This document shows, in pieces, positions 16,163 to 25,823 of a DNA stretch of 64,000 nucleotides. How positions within the stretch are numbered: the stretch's first letter is position 1; every line of letters begins with the position of its first letter. Under the pieces are notes generated by a model. The model was not told where the DNA came from and made no database searches. It was given only the letters and a program-made list of their open reading frames with translations. Location: the NCBI GenBank assembly GCA_017501885.1, contig JAFVWA010000198.1:32126-96125 (forward strand), given 5' to 3'. Position numbers and translations under genes: made by a program. Source of the DNA: Clostridia bacterium. GTDB lineage: Bacteria; Bacillota; Clostridia; Christensenellales; Borkfalkiaceae.

Positions 16163-17338
16163 TTATTCGTTGGTTATGTTTTTCGTTGAAAGGTTTTTAA
16201 CAGAACCGTCAAGTTTTAATACTTCTAATATTTCGCCCACAAAACTTTTTTGAGTTATATTTTCAGCATTAAAGTTTTCTACGCTTGCGCCCTCGTCTAA
16301 GTGAAGAAGTGGGGTAGTGTTAACGTGTTCTTCTCTTGAAACGTTGTAAACGTCAAGGTTTTTAACGTCAACGCCAGCTTGAATCCAAATAAGTGGTCTT
16401 TGTTTTCCGCCATAGTCAAACTTTTCTTTGCAATGGCAACCCTTAAAGTTTTCAATGCAAACGTTTTCTATTATGCCACGTTCCCATTCTTCGCCGTGGT
16501 ATTTGGTTAGACCTATTCCGTAAGTATAGTAATCGCCAAACACGTTTTTAATAGTAATATTTTTAACAGGCTCTCCATGTGATAAAAGTCTAACTGCGCT
16601 ATGCGTTTTAGTAGAATATACGCCGTCGATAACTATATCTTCAATAGGACCGTAAGGACCGCTATCGTCAGCAGTTAGCGCAACCATATCGTCATGAGTT
16701 TGACCTTTTATATTTTGAACCAATCCCCTTTTACAATGCCCTTCAAAGTGAATGCCGTCTTGGTTATAAAATTTTGGCGCGCCTTGGTTAAACTCAATAA
16801 AAATATCGCAAACCTTAAAGTCTTCTAAATAAGCGCCTTGGAAACAGTATGTAACTGCGTCCTTAAAATGCACGTTTTTAAGCGTAAAGTTTTTGATTCT
16901 ACAAAATCTCATACAAAAAGACGAATATCCAAAGTCGAGAAGCGCGTTTGCTTTTTTTGCAGCTTTAAGGGTAAAATCGCCCCTACTAACACCCAGTCTA
17001 TCAAAGGCTGTTTTGCCGTCTTTTCCGGGGAACCAATATGGATTAGGCTCTTGATTTTTGTTGTTCATATCCCAAATTCCACCGTCTACGCAAACGTTTT
17101 CTTTCCAACTGTTAAAATCGCAGTCGGTAAGCATTTCGCAGTTAGAATCGTCGGCAAGTTTAATAACTGTCGTGGGGGATAATTTAAGAGTTTGACCACC
17201 GTGAATTTTAAGTGTTTTATCTATTAAATAAAAGTTTTTTGGGCGGGGCAAGCAAACTTCACTAACTCCACTATCAAGCATTTCTTGAATAGCAGGAAAG
17301 TCGCTACGTATACCGTCTCCATAAAGCTCGTTTTTCAT
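16163..17338 (-). CDS. GH28-like (polygalacturonase-type) right-handed beta-helix protein
   Basis: A 391-residue cytosolic beta-helix protein. It begins with the pectate-lyase-superfamily signature GDGIRSDFPAIQ (7-18). The GH28 active-site pattern is partly visible: NQDGIH (192-197), HDD (215-217) and SHGEP. Regular helical rungs continue to the C-terminus (VKNITIKNV, IENVCIENF, VKNLDVYNV). Members cleave galacturonic acid or related linkages. It is monocistronic; the ATG at 17336-17338 has no strong ribosome site. Confidence 0.7.
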   Translation of the reverse strand: MKNELYGDGIRSDFPAIQEMLDSGVSEVCLPRPKNFYLIDKTLKIHGGQTLKLSPTTVIKLADDSNCEMLTDCDFNSWKENVCVDGGIWDMNNKNQEPNPYWFPGKDGKTAFDRLGVSRGDFTLKAAKKANALLDFGYSSFCMRFCRIKNFTLKNVHFKDAVTYCFQGAYLEDFKVCDIFIEFNQGAPKFYNQDGIHFEGHCKRGLVQNIKGQTHDDMVALTADDSGPYGPIEDIVIDGVYSTKTHSAVRLLSHGEPVKNITIKNVFGDYYTYGIGLTKYHGEEWERGIIENVCIENFKGCHCKEKFDYGGKQRPLIWIQAGVDVKNLDVYNVSREEHVNTTPLLHLDEGASVENFNAENITQKSFVGEILEVLKLDGSVKNLSTKNITNE

Positions 17339-17378
17339 AAAATCACCGTTAAAAAGTTTTTGTTTTACAGTTTATTTT

Positions 17379-17407
17379 AGTTTACTATACACTTTTAAAA
17401 AAGTCAA
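17379..17407 (-). promoter_or_regulatory. sigma-A promoter of the GH28-like gene
   Basis: On the minus strand TTGACT (17407-17402) and TAAACT (17384-17379) are 17 bp apart, 40 bp upstream of the start codon. Confidence 0.6.
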
Positions 17408-17447
17408 TAATATTATAAAACAAAAAAGATATAACCCCTAAACATAC

Positions 17448-17478
17448 AAAAAAACCAGCCCTATTAGGACTGGTTTTT
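17448..17478 (-). terminator. Terminator of the F420-ligase-like gene
   Basis: CCAG-CCT-ATT-AGG-CTGG hairpin with one internal mismatch. On the minus strand it is followed by a run of T. Confidence 0.75.
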
Positions 17479-17488
17479 GTAAGTTTAA

Positions 17489-18682
17489 TTAGTCTTTATT
17501 TTCGGTGGTGTAGTTATCGAAGTAACCGCTTATCCAAATTATAGGCGTTCCCTTGTCGCCAGAACCAGAAGTTAAGTCGCAGAGCGAACCGATAAGGTCG
17601 GTTAAACGACGTGGGGTAGTTCCCATTTGACCAACAACTTTGCTGTCTTTTTCAGAAATCTTTTTCTTAATTGCATTTTTAAGTTCTTCGCCTTTAAGGT
17701 CGGCAAAATCGTTGTCCGCAAGATATTTTAATTTAAGTTCGTTAGGCGTTCCTTCTAAGCCTTCGGTATAAGCAGGGGAAACAACAGGGTCTGCAAGTTC
17801 CCAAATCTTTCCAACAGGGTCTTTGAACGCGCCGTCGCCATAAACCATAACTTCAACTTTTTTGCCAGTTGCTTCAAAAATGTTTTTAGCAATAGCGTCA
17901 ACAACAGGCTTACAATCTCTTGGGAAAAGTTTTATAGATTCTTCGGTAGATTTGTTAGAGCCAAGCAAACCGTATTCAGGGTTGTAACCGCTTCCGTTAA
18001 CGGGTGCGTTTAATATGTCGTCTAAACCACAAACAACGTTTGCTCCGCCTTCTTTAAGCAATCTCTTGGTGCGGAAACGTGTGTGAATATCGCATGCTAA
18101 AACGTTTTTAGTATAAGGAAGAATAGCCTTTGCGTTGTTAGCAAAGATAATTTCGCATTCAGCGCCTTGTGAAGTGATTAAATCTCTGTAATAAGCCACG
18201 TAGTCCATGCCCGTAAAGGTGTGTTTTGCTTCGCCAAAGTATTCTCTATATTTTTGTTCAGTCAAAACGTCGGTGTATGGGTTAACGCCCTTTTCATCTA
18301 AAGCATCTAAAGAAATAAGGTGGTTGCCTACTTCGTCTGAAGGGTATGAAAGCATAACGACAACTTTCTTAGCGCCCTTTGCAATACCTTTTAAGCATAC
18401 TGAAAAACGGTTGCGAGATAGAATTGGGAATATAACGCCGATGGTTTCGCCACCGAGTTTTGCTTTAACGTCACAAGCAATATCGTCTATAGTAGCATAG
18501 TTTCCTTGCGCTCTTGCAACGATAGCTTCGGTCATAGCAACGACGTCTTTATCGTGGAATTTAACGCCTTCAACAGCGCTTGCTTCCAAAACGCTATCGG
18601 TAACAACTTTAACAATGTCGTCACCTTGTTTAATGATGGGGGCACGAACCCCGCGTGAAATAGTTCCGAACAAACGGCTCAT
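17489..18682 (-). CDS. Coenzyme F420-0:L-glutamate ligase (CofE)-like protein
   Basis: A 397-residue protein. The N-terminal part carries the CofE family features: GVRAPIIKQGDDI, a VVAMTEAIVARAQGN segment and GVIFPILSRNRF. YGDGAFKDP and a conserved acidic site follow. Archaeal and actinobacterial CofE add glutamate to F420-0. Clostridia generally lack F420, and no other F420 gene is seen here, so the true acceptor is unknown. It is monocistronic with an AAGGAG site and its own promoter. Confidence 0.8.
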   Translation of the reverse strand: MSRLFGTISRGVRAPIIKQGDDIVKVVTDSVLEASAVEGVKFHDKDVVAMTEAIVARAQGNYATIDDIACDVKAKLGGETIGVIFPILSRNRFSVCLKGIAKGAKKVVVMLSYPSDEVGNHLISLDALDEKGVNPYTDVLTEQKYREYFGEAKHTFTGMDYVAYYRDLITSQGAECEIIFANNAKAILPYTKNVLACDIHTRFRTKRLLKEGGANVVCGLDDILNAPVNGSGYNPEYGLLGSNKSTEESIKLFPRDCKPVVDAIAKNIFEATGKKVEVMVYGDGAFKDPVGKIWELADPVVSPAYTEGLEGTPNELKLKYLADNDFADLKGEELKNAIKKKISEKDSKVVGQMGTTPRRLTDLIGSLCDLTSGSGDKGTPIIWISGYFDNYTTENKD

Positions 18683-18721
18683 AATAATCTCCTTAAAAAG
18701 AGTAATTTAATTTACGTATAT

Positions 18722-18750
18722 ATTATATCACGGCAAAATCTAAATGAAAA
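18722..18750 (-). promoter_or_regulatory. Probable promoter of the CofE-like gene
   Basis: On the minus strand TTTTCA (18750-18745) and a perfect TATAAT (18727-18722), 17-bp spacer. Confidence 0.5.
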
Positions 18751-18793
18751 GATTTTTTTGTTATGTTTATATAAGTATTGCTTATAATAAAAG

Positions 18794-19597
18794 TTAAGTT
18801 TTGTCAAGTTTGTTTTTGTTTATATATTGTTTAGGCGAAAGTCCTATTTCTTTTTTAAAAACCGAGGAAATATATAGTGGGTCGCTAAACCCAGATAAAA
18901 TCGCCACGTTTTTGATAGAGTCTAATCCTGTGTCTAACAAAAATATAGCATTTTTTATGCGAAGGGAACGCAAATAATCAACGAACCCTGTTTTAACGTT
19001 TTGTTTAAACAGATGAGAAAGGTATTTTTCGTTGTAGTTTAAGTTATCGGCAAGCGTTTTTAGGCTAAATTCTGGGTTTGAAAAATTTAAATTTGCAAGT
19101 TTGGTCATCTCTTCAACCAAAGGTTGCTGGTCGGTTTTTTGAGCAACCAACTTTGAAAATGTATAAAGAATTAAACTTTCTGCAACCAAATCGGCATTGT
19201 TTTGCGCGGAAAAAAACAAGCAATCTTTCCAAAATGGAATTAAATAGTCAAACTCGCTAAACTTCCTGTTTAGATCGCTTATTCTAAACCTATCGAACAA
19301 CTCGTTTGCACGAGGACCACGAAAAGCAACGTAAGAGTATTCTAAATTTTGCACGTTTTCGCAGTGCAAACTATCGTTTTCGAAAGCGAAAATCAAGTCA
19401 CCATATTTTGCGTCGATTTTTTGTTTATTGTTAAAAACAAATTTTCCTTGACCGATAGTAACCAAAAACAGAAAGTTGCTGTCAAGCTTTTTATCTTGTT
19501 CTATGACCGTTTTGTTTTTTTCTAAAACAAACGATTTTATCTCAATTGAGTTTGTCGTTGAAGTAGTGGGGAATTTGCAAACGTTAAATTTATCCAT
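18794..19597 (-). CDS. AraC-family transcriptional regulator
   Basis: A 267-residue regulator. The N-terminal half (about 1-150) is a cupin-type sensing domain. The C-terminal 100 residues form the double helix-turn-helix: FSLKTLADNLNYNEKYLSHLFK and the signature VAILSGFSDPLYISSVFKKEIGLSPKQY. It is divergent from the DMT transporter/oxidoreductase pair, which it probably activates in response to a sugar-type ligand. A palindrome lies in the shared intergenic region. Confidence 0.9.
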   Translation of the reverse strand: MDKFNVCKFPTTSTTNSIEIKSFVLEKNKTVIEQDKKLDSNFLFLVTIGQGKFVFNNKQKIDAKYGDLIFAFENDSLHCENVQNLEYSYVAFRGPRANELFDRFRISDLNRKFSEFDYLIPFWKDCLFFSAQNNADLVAESLILYTFSKLVAQKTDQQPLVEEMTKLANLNFSNPEFSLKTLADNLNYNEKYLSHLFKQNVKTGFVDYLRSLRIKNAIFLLDTGLDSIKNVAILSGFSDPLYISSVFKKEIGLSPKQYINKNKLDKT

Positions 19598-19662
19598 AAA
19601 TTTATCTCCTATTAATATTATAACTAAAAAAACACTAAAATCAAACTAATTTACATAAAAAT

Positions 19663-19677
19663 ATAGAAAATTTCTAT
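19663..19677. promoter_or_regulatory. Palindrome between the AraC regulator and DMT transporter genes
   Basis: ATAGAAA-A-TTTCTAT is a perfect 7-bp-arm palindrome midway in the 134-bp divergent intergenic region. It is a candidate regulator site but is AT-rich, so chance is possible. Confidence 0.35.
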
Positions 19678-19731
19678 TGTAATTGAGTTAAGAAGCGATT
19701 AAACTTAAAATGTAAAAGGGAAGAGAGAAAA

Positions 19732-20601
19732 GTGATTTACTATTTATTGATTATAATAGCCGTGACAATGTTTGGCGGAAGCTTTGCCTTTCAAGACGGA
19801 TATCGAAAGCTTAGGGGTAGTGCGTTTAAGGTTAGCCAACAATATGCGCTGACAGGTGGCATAGGTGGATTGATTTTATTGTTTATAATAAATGGAGTAA
19901 GTCTTAAATTCACACCGTTTACCGTTATTATGGCAACCGTTAGCTCGATAAATGGTTTGCTTTTTGGCTGGTGCGCATTTATGGCTCTTGGCAAAACTAA
20001 TCTATCCGTGTTTTCGCTTTTTTCAATGTTAGGTGGAATGGTTTTACCCTTTTTACAAGGAATTATTTTTTATCATGAGCCGTTGACTTTGGCAAAGGGT
20101 ATTTGTTTTGTCTTAATAGTTGTGGCGCTTTTAATTACCGTTAATAAAGGGGATAAAAATGGTGGTTTTATTTACTACGCGGGTATTTTCGTGTTTAACG
20201 GAATGAGCGGAGTTATTACCAAGATTTTTACTTCTGCCAATTTTGAAAAGGCAAGCGCAACCGATTATAGCATATGGGCGACCATTGTAGGCATAGTTAT
20301 ATCAGCCGTAATGTTGCTGACGATTTTTCGTAGAAAACAACCGGAAGAAAAGCCCCAAACGTTACTTAGTGAAACGTTATGCGTGGCGTCGGGTGTGTTG
20401 AACAAAGTGGCTAACCTACTTTTAGTAATAGCACTTGCGCACGTTGACGCTTCGGTGCAATATCCAATGGTTACCGGTGGGGTAATGATAATTTCCACCG
20501 TGATAAGTTTATTTAGTAAAAATAAGCCGACGATTAAGCAAGTAATTTCGGTTGGCGTGGCTTTCATAGGGCTACTTGCATTATTTTTAATTCCAGTATA
20601 A
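19732..20601 (+). CDS. DMT-superfamily (EamA-type) membrane transporter
   Basis: A 289-residue protein with about ten hydrophobic segments arranged as two five-helix halves, the EamA/drug-metabolite transporter plan. A GTG start at 19732 follows a purine-rich AAGAGAGAAAA site. It is divergent from the AraC regulator and 23 bp upstream of a Gfo/Idh oxidoreductase, suggesting uptake of a sugar or sugar derivative that the oxidoreductase then handles. The substrate cannot be read from sequence. Confidence 0.82.
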   Translation: MIYYLLIIIAVTMFGGSFAFQDGYRKLRGSAFKVSQQYALTGGIGGLILLFIINGVSLKFTPFTVIMATVSSINGLLFGWCAFMALGKTNLSVFSLFSMLGGMVLPFLQGIIFYHEPLTLAKGICFVLIVVALLITVNKGDKNGGFIYYAGIFVFNGMSGVITKIFTSANFEKASATDYSIWATIVGIVISAVMLLTIFRRKQPEEKPQTLLSETLCVASGVLNKVANLLLVIALAHVDASVQYPMVTGGVMIISTVISLFSKNKPTIKQVISVGVAFIGLLALFLIPV

Positions 20602-20624
20602 AATAAAAATTAGGGAGAATTATT

Positions 20625-21863
20625 ATGGCAAAAATCAGAGTAGGTATTTTTGGAACGGGTAGAGGCGTTGACCTTGCAAGAAACTTTTTATATCACAACG
20701 ACTGTGAAGTAGTTGCTCTTTGTGATAATCGTCCTGACAGATTAGAAAAGGGTGTAAAAAGGCTTGGCAAAACGGTCAAAACCTTTACAGATTTTGATGA
20801 GTTTTTAAGTAGTGGCATAGATGCCGTTGTTTTAGCCAATTTTTTCCACGAACACGCACCCTATGCTATAAAATGTTTTGAAAAGAACGTTCACGTTTTT
20901 TCAGAATGTATATCAAACGGAACTATGGCGGAAGGCGTTGAGTTAATTCGCGCATTTGAAAAGAGTAAGAGCATTTATTTTATTGCTGAGAATTATCCGC
21001 AAATGTTTTTCAATAGGGAAATGAAACGCATTATTGACAGTGGCGTTCTTGGTAGAATAGTTTATGCAGAAGGTGAATACAATCACACGGGCAACGCTAC
21101 CACCAAAGAGACTAAAGAGAGTTTGATTTATTTTGAACAACATTGGAGAAACTATTTACCAAGAACCTATTACGTAACGCACGCGTTAGGCCCACTTATG
21201 AGAAATACGGGGGCAACACCAAAAAGGGTAACGTGTTTCCCCATTAAAAAAGATGTAACGAATCGTCCTACAGCAAGTCAAGTTGGCGATATTGCAAGTG
21301 CGATGATTACCCTTAACGATGATGGTTCGGTATTTAGATTTTTTGGACATTCTTCTTTTGGCGGAACGGAAAACTCCTATCGTTTTTGCGGAACCAAAGG
21401 TCAAGTGGAAAACGTTAGGGCTATGGGCGGTCAATTGAATTTATTGTTTAACGAGTGGGATAAACCGGAAGAATTAGAAAAATGCCACGTTCAATATACC
21501 CCTGGATATAATGATCCACAAGAAGAGTTGGTTAAACAAAGCGGACATGGTGGCGGTGACTTTATAACAACGAGAATGTTTATAGAGTGCATAGTCAAAA
21601 ACGTTCAACCAGAACACCCCTTTGATATTTACGGAGCAATAAACATGAGCTCGGTTGCTATTTTGGCGCATAGGTCTATGATGGAAGGTGGCGTGCCATA
21701 CGATATTCCTGATTTTACAAAGGAAGAAGTTAGAAAACAATACGAAAATGATAGGGCAACCCCATTTTATTATAGCAATGGCCAAACCCCTACAATACCT
21801 TGTAGTTCTGATCCAAATTATAAAGCAAGTGAAGAAAGTTTAAAAAAGTATAGAGAGTTGTAA
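20625..21863 (+). CDS. Gfo/Idh/MocA-family oxidoreductase
   Basis: A 412-residue NAD(P)-dependent dehydrogenase. VGIFGTGRGVDLARN (5-19) is the Rossmann glycine loop, VHVFSECISNG occupies the EKP position (Glu-Cys instead of Glu-Lys), and YYVTHALGPL carries a conserved His. The EKP lysine usually binds cofactor and substrate, so its absence may mean a non-canonical reaction such as NAD-dependent glycoside cleavage (GH109-like). It is in one transcript with the DMT transporter. Confidence 0.82.
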   Translation: MAKIRVGIFGTGRGVDLARNFLYHNDCEVVALCDNRPDRLEKGVKRLGKTVKTFTDFDEFLSSGIDAVVLANFFHEHAPYAIKCFEKNVHVFSECISNGTMAEGVELIRAFEKSKSIYFIAENYPQMFFNREMKRIIDSGVLGRIVYAEGEYNHTGNATTKETKESLIYFEQHWRNYLPRTYYVTHALGPLMRNTGATPKRVTCFPIKKDVTNRPTASQVGDIASAMITLNDDGSVFRFFGHSSFGGTENSYRFCGTKGQVENVRAMGGQLNLLFNEWDKPEELEKCHVQYTPGYNDPQEELVKQSGHGGGDFITTRMFIECIVKNVQPEHPFDIYGAINMSSVAILAHRSMMEGGVPYDIPDFTKEEVRKQYENDRATPFYYSNGQTPTIPCSSDPNYKASEESLKKYREL

Positions 21864-21871
21864 ATATTATT

Positions 21872-21901
21872 AAAGGCTCTGCCAAACGTGGCAGAGCCTT
21901 T
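21872..21901. terminator. Bidirectional intrinsic terminator
   Basis: AAAGGCTCTGCC (21872-21883), 6-nt loop and a perfect complement (21890-21901), between convergent genes. Confidence 0.9.
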
Positions 21902-21906
21902 AATAT

Positions 21907-24900
21907 TTATTTGCGTTTAATTTTAATTGTCGGTTTTGTTAAAATTCCGAGTGGGCGCATGTGATAGCCGTAGTCCCAAGCAGAGCCTTCCGAACGCCAA
22001 TAGTCAGGTCCGATATAAATACGTTTTTTATCTGCGTTAAGGTTATGTAGCGCAGAGAAAGTATTGTATCTCGTTCCAAAGAGCGTAAAGGTTAGCGTAT
22101 GCTTGCCTTTTGGAAGGTTTTTAATATCGAGTTCAAATGGTGAGAAAGCAATTCTGCCTTTATCTATTCCGTCAACGCTAACCCCAACTAATGCACCGCG
22201 GTAATGTGGAATTTGAATTTTTACGTCGCTTTGCTTATCAAGTTCGATTTGCGTAAAATATTCGATGTTTCCACCATAGAATGATAACCCTTGAGTAGAT
22301 ACGTCGCTAAAACTGAGTTTTTCAGGACGCGAGATAATTTCCACGTAGTCGCCTATAACTTGCGTTCCAAAATCGCCAAGTAGATAGCACGATTCAAGGT
22401 CTGTTCTAAGACCAAACGTCATTTCCAAAACCAAAAGGTTTTGTCCCTTTTTAACGTTTCCAATTTTAACCGTCTTAATCTCTTTATCTACGTAATAACC
22501 AACGGGGGTATTGTCAATGGCTACGCCGTTAAGCGTAATCTTGGTGTTGTTTGGATGTTCTAACGCGAGCAAGGCGTCTTTAACGTCTATTTTACTGTTT
22601 ATAACGTATTCTAACTTCACCACGTTGTCTTCGGGGGCATTGGGAACAGCCCACGGTTGAACAACCTTAAACTTTCTAAGGTCAAGCCCAAGCTCCGTTC
22701 TAACAGCAGAGTCTATTCTCATAATTTCTTCAGGTCCTTGCCAAGCCCCGCCGTTTACCGAGTATCTTGCCATATCTAAAAGTAAAACGTTTGGCTCTTT
22801 TAAAGCGTATTCGCAAGTTTGCGGAATGAAAAGTTCACAATGCTCGTCGCTAATAGCTTCTTCTAAGTATTCGCTCGGTGCATTTACGGGGGAAAGTTTA
22901 ACGAGTAAACTATCTAAATCGTAAAGTGTTGCGTAAAACTCGGTAGTCTTTCCGTCAGTTTTATATGACATAGGGCGAATGTCGCCACTTAAAGTATCGT
23001 AGAGCGTAACCGAGTAACTTCCGTCAACTGTAAATATCAAACTTTCAGGCGTTATTTGATGTGGGAGTTGTGGCTTATTGGTGTGTGTAAAGAAAAGCCA
23101 TTTGTCATCGCCGTCAATTCTTGCCGTGCACATAAGATTATTTGGCTTATAGATATTAGTGGTTGGGTTTCCCCATACCTTTACTTGTTTGCCCATAATA
23201 CTTTCCACGGTGTTTTGGGTTGCGTAACGAATATTGACGTTGTATCCCTTTCCGATAGCGTCAAGGAGTAAACTTTGCGAGCGTGGAATAACTTTTGCTT
23301 TTTCTAAAAGAGCAAGAGGCTTATCGCTTTTAACGGCATTAACGAACTCAGGTTTTCTACCCATTATAATAAGGTTGCCACCGTTACAAGCAAAGTCGTT
23401 TAAGACGCTTAAAGTGTGTGGACGTAAGGTCATGCAGTCGCTTGCAATAATTACTTCGTATTGCATTTTGCCAACCTTTAATGGGTTAGTTCCCTTTTCG
23501 CAAAGGTCGGGAAGAAGCGTTTCGCTTATAAGGTCAAAGTCGTAGCCGTTTTTAAGAAGCCATTCGGTAGTTTGTTTATAGTTTCCGTCTATCTCGTCGA
23601 TAATTTCTTTGCTTTCCGCCATAGAGCCGTAAATCATTTTGAAAGTATCTACGGGATAAATGACTCCGATTTTAACGTCGGCAACGCCACGAGTAAGCGC
23701 GGTGTTGATACGCGCGTAATGGTCTTCTAAATATTTATATTCTAAATGCCAAGGCGACTGATAGGAAATGGGGGCAGGGTAATCTCTTTTGCCTTCGCCT
23801 TTCATCGATTGCCAAGCAAGGTGTTGCACGCGAACGTTTACGCCAAGACAAGCAAGCCAATCCCCTTGATATTTATGCCCGCGGAAATCAAAGTCCCAAC
23901 CGGTAACACCGTAAAGTTCTGCAAGCATAGCGTCTTTGCCATATTGACGGCAAACAGACCTACATTGAATAGGAGTGTTAAACACCACGTCGTCGCAAAG
24001 AATATCAATGCCGGGCATTTGCATGTTTTTATAGCAACGCATGTTGTCGCCATTATCGAGCATGGCTTCCCAAAGCGCGTCTTCGCCAAGCATGTGACCG
24101 GAAAGTGGAAGTCCGTTATCTTCGCACCACTTTGCAATGTTGTCAATGAATGCCGAACAAAATCTACTCGATACGTGCGTGTAATAGTTAAAGCGCGTCT
24201 TGTATGCGTGAACGTCGTCCGTAGTATAGAAAAGTTCGGGCAAATAATCTAAAATATCTTCGCCGTATTCGGCTTTATAAGTGTCGTCAAAATCAGTTGT
24301 CCAACTAAAACCAATATCGTTTTTGTGGAAACCTGAACGCGCCGTTAAAGAGCCGTAAAGTTGAGGTTCGTCGGTAAATATTGACGGAATAGCACTCCCA
24401 AACAAATCTCCAACAGAGTTTTTGAACGCTTGGTAGGTAACCTTTATAAACTCATCTATGGCGTTTTTATTCATAGTGTCTACGTAAGACTGATAGTTAT
24501 ATCTTGGCTCTCCACCTTGACGTTGTTCTAAGAAAAAGTAACGCTTTCCATCACATTTGGCATTTCTGTCGATTTTTTTATAAGAAAGCATTTTTCCGTC
24601 TTTGCCAATTTCAACTGAAAAGGCGCAAAGAAAGTATGGCTTGCCAGTTTTTTTAGCTTGTTCCTTACTTGTGGCGCAATCTAATTTATCGGCAAAGCAC
24701 ATTTTTATAAACTTTTGTCTATATTCTGGGTTTTTGGTAACGAATCCACCTGCCACGCCCGAAGGCCATCTGTCTTCATCATAAAGCCAAGCCGTCATAC
24801 CTTCTTTTTGTGCTTTTTCCGCACAAAAACGAATGGCGTCCATATAGCCTTCGCCAAGATATGGCGTTTCTAAACCTTGGCGAACGTGCATATTAAATCC

Positions 24901-25059
24901 GCCAAAACCCATTTGCTTAAAAATATCTATTTGGCGAGCAAGTTCTTGCTTTTCAAGTTTAGAATTCCACGCCCAAAAAGGCGCACCGCGGTATTCTGCG
25001 GTGGGGCACTTAAATAATTCGTCAGATAAAGTTTTTTGTTTACTTTTACTAAAATACAT
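21907..25059 (-). CDS. GH106-like large glycoside hydrolase
   Basis: A 1050-residue protein without a signal peptide. Near the N-terminus, PFWAWNSKL, GFGGFNMHVRQGLETPYLG and WLYDEDRWPSGVAGG (about 95-109) are typical of the large TIM-barrel enzymes related to GH106 alpha-L-rhamnosidases. A beta-sandwich region lies at about 640-800, and a C-terminal galactose-binding-like domain (about 830-1040) contains YVDKEIKTVKIGNVKKGQN. Rhamnose or another sugar from pectic or host glycans is the likely target. It is last in a four-gene minus-strand cluster with GH27, a dehydrogenase and a metallo-hydrolase. Confidence 0.65.
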   Translation of the reverse strand: MYFSKSKQKTLSDELFKCPTAEYRGAPFWAWNSKLEKQELARQIDIFKQMGFGGFNMHVRQGLETPYLGEGYMDAIRFCAEKAQKEGMTAWLYDEDRWPSGVAGGFVTKNPEYRQKFIKMCFADKLDCATSKEQAKKTGKPYFLCAFSVEIGKDGKMLSYKKIDRNAKCDGKRYFFLEQRQGGEPRYNYQSYVDTMNKNAIDEFIKVTYQAFKNSVGDLFGSAIPSIFTDEPQLYGSLTARSGFHKNDIGFSWTTDFDDTYKAEYGEDILDYLPELFYTTDDVHAYKTRFNYYTHVSSRFCSAFIDNIAKWCEDNGLPLSGHMLGEDALWEAMLDNGDNMRCYKNMQMPGIDILCDDVVFNTPIQCRSVCRQYGKDAMLAELYGVTGWDFDFRGHKYQGDWLACLGVNVRVQHLAWQSMKGEGKRDYPAPISYQSPWHLEYKYLEDHYARINTALTRGVADVKIGVIYPVDTFKMIYGSMAESKEIIDEIDGNYKQTTEWLLKNGYDFDLISETLLPDLCEKGTNPLKVGKMQYEVIIASDCMTLRPHTLSVLNDFACNGGNLIIMGRKPEFVNAVKSDKPLALLEKAKVIPRSQSLLLDAIGKGYNVNIRYATQNTVESIMGKQVKVWGNPTTNIYKPNNLMCTARIDGDDKWLFFTHTNKPQLPHQITPESLIFTVDGSYSVTLYDTLSGDIRPMSYKTDGKTTEFYATLYDLDSLLVKLSPVNAPSEYLEEAISDEHCELFIPQTCEYALKEPNVLLLDMARYSVNGGAWQGPEEIMRIDSAVRTELGLDLRKFKVVQPWAVPNAPEDNVVKLEYVINSKIDVKDALLALEHPNNTKITLNGVAIDNTPVGYYVDKEIKTVKIGNVKKGQNLLVLEMTFGLRTDLESCYLLGDFGTQVIGDYVEIISRPEKLSFSDVSTQGLSFYGGNIEYFTQIELDKQSDVKIQIPHYRGALVGVSVDGIDKGRIAFSPFELDIKNLPKGKHTLTFTLFGTRYNTFSALHNLNADKKRIYIGPDYWRSEGSAWDYGYHMRPLGILTKPTIKIKRK

Positions 25060-25063
25060 AAAA

Positions 25064-25813
25064 TTATTTTTCTCGTTCTATAATTTCTTCTAAACGTTTT
25101 TTGCAAAAATCTAAAAATTTATGCCAAAGCGTATGGTCTATAAATGTGTTTTTGCCTGTTTCTTTTAGAATTTTAGCTTTGTTAAAGGTATCGTTGTTCC
25201 AAGTATGGTTGCCAATAAAAACGTCTACGTGTTCTTTTTGTAATCTTTCAATTGAGTTTAGATATGCTGTTCTGCAACCATCAAAGTCAAATTTTTCTTT
25301 AACTAAAGTGTTTGCACCAGCACCACCAAACGAACCTACTCGATAAGTTTTTCCGTTATCGTTAACGTTAAAGAAAAATGAAAGTGTTCCTTTTGTATGA
25401 CCTGGGGTTTCCATAAAGGAAATAGTAATATCACCGAGAGAAAGGGTATCGCCATCGCTAATTTTTATATCAGCTGTAAAATATTTTTGCGCTTTTTCAA
25501 AATCTTCTTTTCCGATGATGGTTTTTGCACCAGAGAGTTGGCTAAAAGCACTTGTTCCCTCAACGTGATCCCCGTGCCAATGAGTGTTAATTATATACTT
25601 AACGTCGGTTGGCTTAAAACCAAGTTTATATATGGAGTCTACAAGTAGGTAAAGGGTGTTGGCGTAGCCTGTGTCAATTAAAATTAAACCGTCGCTGGTG
25701 TCTATTAGGTGAGAAGATGCCTGATAAGTTCCTACAAAGTAAACGCCTTTAATAATTTCAAATGGTTCTATACTCCCTTCCCAAGGGTTAATGAATTTCT
25801 TTCTTTCGAACAT
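25064..25813 (-). CDS. MBL-fold metallo-hydrolase
   Basis: A 249-residue zinc hydrolase with THWHGDH (His78, His80, Asp82, His83), ETPGHT and FIGNHTW, the metal ligands of the metallo-beta-lactamase fold. The ATG at 25813 is chosen; the alternative TTG at 25840 overlaps the upstream gene by 17 bp. Neither has a clear ribosome site, so translation may be coupled to the preceding dehydrogenase gene. The substrate is unknown. Only 4 bp separate it from the GH106-like gene downstream. Confidence 0.82.
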   Translation of the reverse strand: MFERKKFINPWEGSIEPFEIIKGVYFVGTYQASSHLIDTSDGLILIDTGYANTLYLLVDSIYKLGFKPTDVKYIINTHWHGDHVEGTSAFSQLSGAKTIIGKEDFEKAQKYFTADIKISDGDTLSLGDITISFMETPGHTKGTLSFFFNVNDNGKTYRVGSFGGAGANTLVKEKFDFDGCRTAYLNSIERLQKEHVDVFIGNHTWNNDTFNKAKILKETGKNTFIDHTLWHKFLDFCKKRLEEIIEREK

Positions 25814-25823
25814 TGTTTTACGA

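Noticed and set aside
23746..24252. A 168-codon ORF antisense to the GH106-like gene
   Set aside because: A shadow of a conserved coding frame; no ribosome site and no recognisable domain.
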